From CAZQLE01 sp964593905 (lineage in GTDB: Bacteria; Chloroflexota; Anaerolineae; Anaerolineales; Anaerolineaceae): DNA of 12,031 nucleotides. Where the stretch lies: positions 1 to 12,031 of the forward strand of contig CAZQLE010000121.1 of NCBI GenBank assembly GCA_964593905.1. The letters are read 5' to 3'. Under the pieces are notes generated by a model. The model saw only the letters and a program-made list of their open reading frames with translations, searched no databases and was not told where the DNA came from. Positions within the stretch are counted from its first letter, which is position 1. The number at the start of each line of letters is the position of its first letter. This document shows, in pieces, positions 7,252-12,031 of this stretch. The translations under genes and the position numbers were made by a program.

Positions 7252-8565
7252 TTACGGCAGAATGGGGTAGGTGCTGCCCGCATGCGGAAAGACCACCACC
7301 TCGGCTTTACCGGGGAATTTTTTTTGCGCAAAGGCCAGGGCTGCCTGGGGGCTGGGGCTGAAGCGGATGAAGGGCAGGTTCTCATGCACCTCAACCGGAA
7401 TGGTGGGGGCGTAGAGCAGCGCATCGCAGCGCAGCATGGTTTGCAGGGCAAAATAGAGGAAGAACTTATCCTCTTCGCCCATCCCTTTTAACTTCAACTT
7501 GCCCACCCGTGGCAGCAGCAGCGGGGCCAAAATGCGCAGCGCCCGCCGGCCGACCGGCAGTTTTTTGTTGGCCAGCCCAAACACGCCCACCCCTTCATCG
7601 GCCCGCACCAGGTTAATCATCACCCCGCCCGGTTTAACCGCGCGGATGGTGTTGGCCAGCGCCTTCACCCCCTGGCGCAGATCTTGATCCATGGGGTGCG
7701 AGGCGGTGATGACCACATCGGCCAGGCCGGGGATCTTCACCCCGTAGATCGAGGCGCTGACGGCTGCCCCGGCACGGTGGGCGGCAATGGGGTCGCCGCA
7801 AACGATGCGCACCACTTGCAGGCTGGCGTTCAACACGGCGTTGATGATAAACACCGCTTTGTTCAGCATTCGCCCGCATTCTTCCAGATCTTGACGCATC
7901 GGGTTGTGGTCGATGGGCTGGCCGACCATGTTAAAGGTCTGCGGCTGGCAGTTCAAGCCGTGATTATGGGCAATGGTGGCCCGCCCTGCCAGACCGGGGA
8001 AGATGTTTTTATACCCGCCGCCAAAGCTGGCGATAATGTGCGGTTCGATGCAGCCGATGGAGATGATAAAATCGGCTTCGGCCGCAGTGCGGTTGACCTC
8101 CACCGGGGTGCCGCGGCTGGTGGTGCCCAGCTTGGTCAGCTTGCTTTCGTCGCCGCAGTCGGGCGAGGTCCAGCCGATTTTTCCGCGCCATTGTTCACCA
8201 ATGCGCCGGTACACCTCATCTTCGGTCATGGCGCGGTGCACACCCAGCGCGGGCGCCACGGTCACCTGGTCCAGCGTCACCCCGGCACGTTCCAGTTCGG
8301 CGACCACGGCCGGCAGAATCAGCCGTACCGGGGTGGGCCGGCTGTCGTCGTCGATCACCAGCACGATCTTCTGCCCCGGTTTTACCAGCGCCGAAAGCTG
8401 CGGGCAGCCAAACGGCTCTTGCAGCGCGCGCGCCGTCTCGGCGGCCGAATCGGCCACACCGGGCAGCGCCGCGGGTTCAAATACCCCGGCCACGTGCCAT
8501 TGTTCCGGCAGGTTCAGGGTGATGGTTTCTGGTCCCCAGGGTAGCTGGACAGATTGTGCGCTCAT
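7252..8565 (-). CDS. LarA-family (DUF2088) protein, nickel-pincer racemase/epimerase homologue
   Basis: Protein of 437 residues, the usual length for LarA, the lactate racemase that uses a nickel-pincer nucleotide. Landmarks match in order: D73 and R76 in 'VIDDDSRPTP', H110 in 'ALGVHRAMTEDE', H176 in 'CIEPHIIASFGGGYKNIFPG', K186 (equivalent of the lysine that carries the cofactor), H202 (H200 is also nearby) in 'ATIAHNHG', and Q298/K301 in 'DLRQGVKAL'. Spacing agrees with the Lactobacillus plantarum enzyme to within two or three residues, by memory. The family racemises or epimerises several 2-hydroxyacids, so lactate is only one possible substrate. The cofactor genes larB, larC and larE are not in the window. 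The start is supported by AAGGAG six nt upstream. It is a single gene convergent with the operon and divergent from the gene on its right, so it appears monocistronic. Confidence 0.85.
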   Translation of the reverse strand: MSAQSVQLPWGPETITLNLPEQWHVAGVFEPAALPGVADSAAETARALQEPFGCPQLSALVKPGQKIVLVIDDDSRPTPVRLILPAVVAELERAGVTLDQVTVAPALGVHRAMTEDEVYRRIGEQWRGKIGWTSPDCGDESKLTKLGTTSRGTPVEVNRTAAEADFIISIGCIEPHIIASFGGGYKNIFPGLAGRATIAHNHGLNCQPQTFNMVGQPIDHNPMRQDLEECGRMLNKAVFIINAVLNASLQVVRIVCGDPIAAHRAGAAVSASIYGVKIPGLADVVITASHPMDQDLRQGVKALANTIRAVKPGGVMINLVRADEGVGVFGLANKKLPVGRRALRILAPLLLPRVGKLKLKGMGEEDKFFLYFALQTMLRCDALLYAPTIPVEVHENLPFIRFSPSPQAALAFAQKKFPGKAEVVVFPHAGSTYPILP

Positions 8566-8628
8566 GCTGGCTCCTTCAACGAAATGACGACAGATTTAGA
8601 TGATGCCCTGTACTATGGATATGGGTCT

Positions 8629-8657
8629 ATTATATATCGGTTGGTGGGTAAGGTTGA
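8629..8657 (-). promoter_or_regulatory. Candidate promoter for the LarA-like gene
   Basis: Read on the reverse strand, TATAAT (8634-8629) is a perfect -10 box. With a 17-nt spacer the -35 position reads TCAACC (8657-8652), only a half match. Transcription from here would give a leader of about 57 nt before the ATG at 8565. The -10 is strong and the -35 weak. Confidence 0.35.
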
Positions 8658-8708
8658 CAGGGGATTCTCGGGTTTTCGCTCGTGGTGTACCGGCGCAGCA
8701 TGATACAG

Positions 8709-8734
8709 GTAGGGTGCGCCTTGGCGCACCCTAC
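8709..8734. repeat. REP-like palindrome, 12-bp stem with 2-nt loop
   Basis: GTAGGGTGCGCC (8709-8720), TT, GGCGCACCCTAC (8723-8734) is a perfect inverted repeat. I recall closely similar GTAGGGTGCGCC-type palindromes as extragenic repeats in many unrelated bacteria; this has not been checked. It could also act as a transcript-stabilising hairpin, but no T-tract follows, so it is not called a terminator. Confidence 0.7.
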
Positions 8735-8794
8735 TGCAACCCCTTGCTGCTGTCTGCACAGGTAGAGATTCTTCGCCTTCGGCTCAGAATGACA
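8731..8794 (+). repeat. 64-bp direct repeat, copy A
   Basis: The copy begins CTACTGCAACC and ends with ATTCTTCGCCTTCGGCTC then AGAATGACA. It matches copy B at 60 of 64 positions. The last 29 nt are identical in both and contain an imperfect palindrome: ATTCT pairs with AGAAT, and GCC-TTC-GGC forms the tip with a TC/TC internal bulge. The copy shares its first four bases with the end of the REP-like palindrome. Confidence 0.85.
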
Positions 8795-8905
8795 CGTGCT
8801 TTTGCTCGTGTCACACGGCACACCGGCGCAGCGGCCGTGTCATGCTGCGCCAGAGGCGAGGGCGAAGCATTTCTACGCCAATCGGCAAGACCCTTTGCCG
8901 TTACC

Positions 8906-8969
8906 CTACTGCAACCCTTTGCTGCAGCCTGCATAGGTAGAGATTCTTCGCCTTCGGCTCAGAATGACA
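8906..8969 (+). repeat. 64-bp direct repeat, copy B
   Basis: Second copy, same orientation, 175 nt downstream of copy A, with four substitutions, all in the first 28 nt. The adjoining ACC on its left is also shared (8903-8905 versus 8728-8730), but the 12-bp palindrome that precedes copy A is missing here. The hairpin-bearing 3' half is perfectly conserved, which suggests that half is the functional or most recently copied part. Confidence 0.85.
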
Positions 8970-9080
8970 TGTGTCGTTGTCTGTGTCCTGTTTTTAGCGA
9001 ACCTCAATCCCGCTAAACTCTTCGGCAATTTCTCTGCCAGATTATGTTACACTACCTTAAGCCGGACTCAACCCCATTTC

Positions 9081-9086
9081 AGGCGG
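9081..9086 (+). promoter_or_regulatory. Ribosome binding site that decides the start of the PEP/pyruvate-binding gene
   Basis: AGGCGG, one mismatch from AGGAGG, lies 5 nt before ATG 9092. The in-frame ATG at 9044 has no purine-rich sequence at a usable distance, so 9092 is taken as the start. Confidence 0.55.
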
Positions 9087-9091
9087 CAGCG

Positions 9092-11422
9092 ATGACTTTT
9101 CCTTCCACTTCTTCCAATAACCTGCTTTCGATCTACCTGGCGTTGGCCCAGTATCCCATCCTTTCCAGCCGCATCCGTGAACGGATGCGCACCGAGATGT
9201 TTAAACGCAAGGTGATTAACGCCATTGAGTTTGAAGCCGAGGTGCGCAATATGGCTGTGCGCTCGCAGCGGCGTGAGGGGCTTACCGACCCGCTGACTGA
9301 AGAACCGACCCAGGTCTGGGAGCTGCGCATTGCCCGGGTGCGCGACCAGTTGACCGATCTGAAATTCAGCCAGAATCTGCCCTTTAGTTTTTTTGAAGAA
9401 CTGGTCAATGAAATCTTGCTGGAGCAGGGATTGAGTTGGCGCAAGTTGATGTTGTCGCTCAACCCCGAGCTGGCCCCGGTTGAAATGGTCTTTGAACAGG
9501 CCATGACCATTGAAAAACTGCCCCCGTCAGAGCGTTTTCGCTATGAAGCGCGGCTTAAAGAATCCAAAGTGGTGTTGATTCGCAACCTGATCAGCGACCA
9601 GTTGCGCTATATCAACATTGCCAAAGAGTGGTTCAATATCGCCGATCTGGTTGAGATTCGGCAGCGAAAAATTGGCAATGGGCGCATTGGCGGCAAGGCA
9701 GCCGGTATGCTGCTGGCCATGCGCATTTTGCAGGCGGCGGCTGATGAAAAGCTGCGCGCCTGTCTGCGCAAGACCGAGTCTTTTTATGTCGGCGCAGATG
9801 AGATGTACACCTTCATGTCGATTAATAATCTGACTCATTGGAATGATCAGAAATATAAATCTGAAGCCGATATGCGCGCTGAGTACCCGCAGATTGTGGC
9901 CGATTTTGAACAGGGCGCTTTTTTGCCCGACAGCCTCGAAAAATTTGGGCTGCTGCTGGCCAGTGTGGGGTCGCGGCCGCTCATTGTGCGTTCTTCCAGC
10001 CTGCTGGAAGATAACTTCGGCACTGCTTTTGCCGGGAAGTATGAAAGCGTCTTTCTGCCCAACCACGGCACCCTGCCCGAAAATATGAATGCCCTCACCC
10101 GTGCTGTGGCGCGCGTATATGCCTCCACCTTGAACCCGAATGCGCTGCTCTACCGCCGCACGCGCGGTCTGGCCGATTATGATGAGCGCATGGCGCTGCT
10201 CATTCAGGTGGTCAATGGCGAGCCGTATAAAAAATACTACCTGCCCCACGCGGCCGGGGTGGCCTTCAGCCGCAACCAGTTCCGCTGGACCCCTCAGATT
10301 CGCCGGGAGGATGGGTTTGTGCGCCTGGTATGGGGGCTGGGCACTCGCGCGGTCGACCGGGTGGGCAACGATTATCCCCGCCTCATTGCGCTCAGCCATC
10401 CACTGCTGCGCCCCTCCACCAACCCCAAGGCCATTCGCCGCTACTCACAGCAGTATGTCGATTTGATCGACCTGGAGAAAAACGAGTTCACCACCCTGCC
10501 GGTGCAGGATGTGCTCGACGGCAGTTATTCACCCCTGCGCTATATCGCCCAGGTGGATGAAGAGGGCTATTTTATCTCGCTGCGTTCCAACATTCTGGAA
10601 GGCGGGGTGAAAAGCCTGGTGATCACCTTTGAAGACCTGCTGCGCCGCACAGATTTTGCCGCACAAATGCGCGAGATTCTACGCCTGCTTGAAACCAACT
10701 ATCATGCTCCGGTGGATATGGAATTTACCATCCATCTGAATCTGGATGAGAAAGGGGTGGCAAACCTGTGCATCAATCTGTTGCAGTGCCGCCCGCAAAG
10801 CCAACTGTTGGATACCGAGCAGGAACCACTGCCCACCGATTTACGGGAAGATGATATGGCTTTCTTAACCCATTTTGTGGTTCCCCAGGGTCATATTCCC
10901 CGCGTCGATTATGTGGCTTTTGTTCCCCATGAGGCCTATTTTGCGCTGCCCAGTTTAAATGACCGCTTTCTTCTGGCGCGCGCCATTGGCCGGTTAAACT
11001 CGGCCCTGGCCGGCAAGCCCTTTATCTGCGTTGGGCCGGGGCGCTGGGGCAGTTCCAATTCAGATCTGGGTGTGCCCATTGATTACGGCGATATCTACAA
11101 CGCCCGCGCGCTGGTGGAGCTGGCCGGGGCGGGCATTGGCCCCGAACCGGAACCCTCACTGGGGACGCATTTCTTCCAGGACCTGCTCGAAGCGCAAATT
11201 TACCCGCTGGCGGTGTATCTGGATGATCATGCAACGGTGTTTAATAAGCGCTTCTTCTATGATCTGCCCGATCATATCGCTGAGTGGATCGACCTTGAAC
11301 CGCAGTTGAAAGGCGCACTGTGTCTGTTAAAAGTTGAAGACTACCGCGCCAATACTGCACTGCGCGTTGTGATGAACGATGATATGGGCCAGGCGGTGGC
11401 GTTTTTCCAAAAACAGGAATAA
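9092..11422 (+). CDS. PEP/pyruvate-binding (PPDK N-terminal, ATP-grasp) domain protein lacking the phosphohistidine swivel domain
   Basis: Protein of 776 residues from ATG 9092 (792 from the alternative ATG 9044). Residues about 1-185 are a helical N-terminal region I do not recognise. Residues about 195-570 are the ATP-binding domain shared by PEP synthase and pyruvate phosphate dikinase: 'GRIGGKAAGM' (K202), 'PLIVRSSSLLEDNFGTAFAG' (R300), 'GVAFSRN', 'VDMEFTIH' (D542, E544) and 'LLQCRPQ' (Q565, R567), so the nucleotide- and metal-binding set appears complete. The remaining 200 residues, with 'VGPGRWGSSNSDLGVPIDYG', are of unknown function. There is no GGxxSH phosphohistidine domain and no TIM-barrel PEP-binding domain, both of which the full enzymes need, so it should not be called PEP synthase. 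It may be an ATP-dependent phosphotransferase acting on another acceptor. Single gene, convergent with its right neighbour. Confidence 0.82.
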   Translation: MTFPSTSSNNLLSIYLALAQYPILSSRIRERMRTEMFKRKVINAIEFEAEVRNMAVRSQRREGLTDPLTEEPTQVWELRIARVRDQLTDLKFSQNLPFSFFEELVNEILLEQGLSWRKLMLSLNPELAPVEMVFEQAMTIEKLPPSERFRYEARLKESKVVLIRNLISDQLRYINIAKEWFNIADLVEIRQRKIGNGRIGGKAAGMLLAMRILQAAADEKLRACLRKTESFYVGADEMYTFMSINNLTHWNDQKYKSEADMRAEYPQIVADFEQGAFLPDSLEKFGLLLASVGSRPLIVRSSSLLEDNFGTAFAGKYESVFLPNHGTLPENMNALTRAVARVYASTLNPNALLYRRTRGLADYDERMALLIQVVNGEPYKKYYLPHAAGVAFSRNQFRWTPQIRREDGFVRLVWGLGTRAVDRVGNDYPRLIALSHPLLRPSTNPKAIRRYSQQYVDLIDLEKNEFTTLPVQDVLDGSYSPLRYIAQVDEEGYFISLRSNILEGGVKSLVITFEDLLRRTDFAAQMREILRLLETNYHAPVDMEFTIHLNLDEKGVANLCINLLQCRPQSQLLDTEQEPLPTDLREDDMAFLTHFVVPQGHIPRVDYVAFVPHEAYFALPSLNDRFLLARAIGRLNSALAGKPFICVGPGRWGSSNSDLGVPIDYGDIYNARALVELAGAGIGPEPEPSLGTHFFQDLLEAQIYPLAVYLDDHATVFNKRFFYDLPDHIAEWIDLEPQLKGALCLLKVEDYRANTALRVVMNDDMGQAVAFFQKQE

Positions 11423-11433
11423 ATAACTACAGG

Positions 11434-11452
11434 GGGAAAGCCGGGTTTTCCC
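11434..11452. terminator. Short hairpin between convergent genes, weak terminator candidate
   Basis: GGGAAA (11434-11439), a 7-nt loop and TTTCCC (11447-11452) form a 6-bp stem 11 nt after the stop of the PEP/pyruvate-binding gene and 18 nt from the end of the leftward gene. An alternative stem GCCGG / CCGGC (11440-11444 and 11456-11460) competes with it. No T-tract follows on either strand. Confidence 0.3.
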
Positions 11453-11470
11453 GTGCCGGCAGATCAACGA

Positions 11471-12031
11471 CTACCCTGCTGGAGCTTCGTAAACCCGCGT
11501 GATTTCATCGCGCACGGGGCGAAACAGCAGGGCCTGGGCAGGTTCATCCCAGACCTCGACCGGGCCGTCTTCCACCCGGCCAATCGCACGGCATAGAATT
11601 CCCTCATGCTCCAGCGCCGACAGGATCGTGCCGGCGTCTACGGCCGGGGCGCACAACAGCAGCGCGCCCGAGGCAATCGATGCCAGCGGGTTTAACCCAA
11701 ACGCAGCACAAATTTTGCGGGTCACTTCGGGTACGGGCACACTTTGCGGGTTAACCACAAAGCGTTTCTGGCTGGCCTGCGCCATCTCCCATAACGCCGA
11801 GGCCACCCCGCCTTCGGTTGGGTCGTGCATGGCATGTACCACGCCGTTGGCGCAGGCGGTGCGTGCGTCTTTCACGACGCTGATACCGGGCTGGTAAAGG
11901 TAATTTTGGGCTTTGTGCAGCTCTGCCGGTGATAAAACACCCGCCAGCCGTTCGGGGAACTCACGCGCCAGCAGGGCGGTGGCCTCGATGGGCGCACCTT
12001 TGGTCAGCAAGACCACATCGCCGGCCTGTGC
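11471..12031 (-). CDS. AIR synthase-related protein, HypE-like, C-terminal part (cut by window edge)
   Basis: The reverse strand is open from the right edge to a TAG at 11473-11471, giving 186 residues without the N-terminus. The first residues, AQAGDVVLLTKGAPIEATAL, match the 'GD-llTKgigieGtail' segment that follows the central part of HypE/PurM-fold proteins. Then 'AMHDPTEGGVASALWEMA' is the hallmark helix of the AIRS C-terminal domain, and 'GLNPLASIASGALLLCAP' its following strand. HypE dehydrates a carbamoylated C-terminal cysteine to make the cyanide ligand of NiFe hydrogenases; this protein ends 'TRVYEAPAG' with no such cysteine, so it is better described as an AIR synthase-related paralogue of unknown substrate. 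The ATP-binding N-terminal half lies outside the window. It is convergent with the PEP/pyruvate-binding gene, 48 nt apart, and no hydrogenase genes are in view. Confidence 0.8.
   Translation of the reverse strand, partial: AQAGDVVLLTKGAPIEATALLAREFPERLAGVLSPAELHKAQNYLYQPGISVVKDARTACANGVVHAMHDPTEGGVASALWEMAQASQKRFVVNPQSVPVPEVTRKICAAFGLNPLASIASGALLLCAPAVDAGTILSALEHEGILCRAIGRVEDGPVEVWDEPAQALLFRPVRDEITRVYEAPAG

Larger units (their letters stand above)
8692..8851. repeat. 160-bp segment bounded by 12-bp inverted repeats (MITE-like?)
   Basis: GGCGCAGCATGA (8692-8703) and TCATGCTGCGCC (8840-8851) are perfect inverted repeats. They enclose a REP-like palindrome, the first 64-bp repeat copy and a hairpin TGACACG / CGTGTCA (8790-8796 and 8807-8813). 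The right end also forms a local hairpin GGCGCAGC / GCTGCGCC (8825-8832 and 8844-8851). No target-site duplication and no transposase are visible, so a mobile origin is only a possibility. Confidence 0.4.
8566..9091. other. Non-coding stretch with REP-like palindromes and a duplicated 64-bp repeat
   Basis: More than 500 nt between two divergent genes. I find no gene: the only longer open frame runs straight through the repeats. The left end carries the promoter candidate of the LarA-like gene; 8692-8969 is a mosaic of hairpins and direct repeats listed separately; a minor hairpin CGGCAA / TTGCCG occurs around 8884-8900. The last part, around TTATGTTACACT (9042-9053), might hold the promoter of the rightward gene, but no good -35 is visible. 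Confidence 0.6.

Noticed and set aside
7684..8544. 286-residue open frame on the + strand
   Set aside because: It is antisense to the well-supported LarA-like gene, has a low-complexity Gly/His/Arg-rich product and no recognisable domain; a GC-rich shadow frame.
8692..8969. Possible CRISPR array
   Set aside because: Only two repeat copies, 64 bp each, with imperfect identity and no regular spacers or cas genes.
8600..9016. 138-residue open frame on the + strand
   Set aside because: It runs through both copies of the 64-bp repeat and several hairpins and its product contains the repeat twice; no ribosome binding site. Treated as non-coding repeat DNA.
9527..10399. 290-residue open frame on the - strand
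   Set aside because: Antisense to the ATP-grasp region of the PEP/pyruvate-binding gene, whose motifs are unmistakable; no domain in the antisense product.
9092..11422. Calling the gene ppsA or ppdK
   Set aside because: The phosphohistidine swivel and PEP-binding barrel domains are missing, so the full reaction cannot be carried out by this protein alone.
11471..12031. Calling the right-edge gene hypE
   Set aside because: The terminal cysteine required for HypE function is absent and no hydrogenase genes are visible.

Overview
The window reads as a piece of a draft or metagenome-derived bacterial scaffold (it contains a 10-N gap) with moderately GC-rich genes. Gene content, namely long PAS/GAF/HD-GYP signalling proteins, an orphan LarA-like protein, a PEP/pyruvate-binding protein without a swivel domain and a HypE-like AIR synthase, together with short hairpin repeats, would suit a Chloroflexota (Anaerolineae-like) organism. 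That assignment is inference from gene types and is not proven by any marker here.

Layout. 1-252 (-) is the N-terminal part of a GNAT-type acetyltransferase cut by the window edge. 253-646 is an AT-rich divergent intergenic region with a good promoter candidate, an inverted pair of a 10-bp motif facing both divergent genes, and a 16-nt AT palindrome. 647-7174 (+) is a tightly packed four-gene signalling operon: a PAS-only protein, a membrane 5TM-GAF-PAS histidine kinase, a single-domain Rcp1-like response regulator (interrupted by the gap), and a REC-PAS-GAF-GAF-HD-GYP protein predicted to hydrolyse cyclic di-GMP. Gene junctions are an 8-nt overlap, an 11-nt overlap and a 3-nt gap, so the genes are very probably co-transcribed and partly translationally coupled. 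A perfect 11-bp hairpin follows and serves the convergent pair. 7252-8565 (-) is a LarA-family (DUF2088) protein. 8566-9091 is a non-coding stretch carrying a REP-like palindrome and two copies of a 64-bp repeat. 9092-11422 (+) is a PEP/pyruvate-binding (PPDK N-terminal type) protein. 11471-12031 (-) is the C-terminal part of a HypE-like AIR synthase-related protein cut by the right edge.

How the genes may work together. The operon looks like a phosphorelay that lowers cyclic di-GMP. The membrane kinase has a phytochrome-type H-box (His560) and a complete ATPase domain, the small regulator is of the type that pairs with such kinases, and the HD-GYP enzyme carries its own receiver domain (Asp70) and all eight predicted metal ligands. 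The PAS-only protein has no output domain and may be a soluble sensor or adaptor subunit for the kinase.

Most useful observations. The 10-N gap is flanked by identical 9-nt ends. Collapsing the duplicate removes 19 nt and restores one uninterrupted 146-residue response regulator, so the apparent frameshift is an assembly artefact. The repeat cluster at 8692-8969, the swivel-less PEP/pyruvate protein and the PAS-only first gene of the relay are the items most worth following up. I see no tRNA, rRNA, CRISPR array, transposase or convincing entirely new system.
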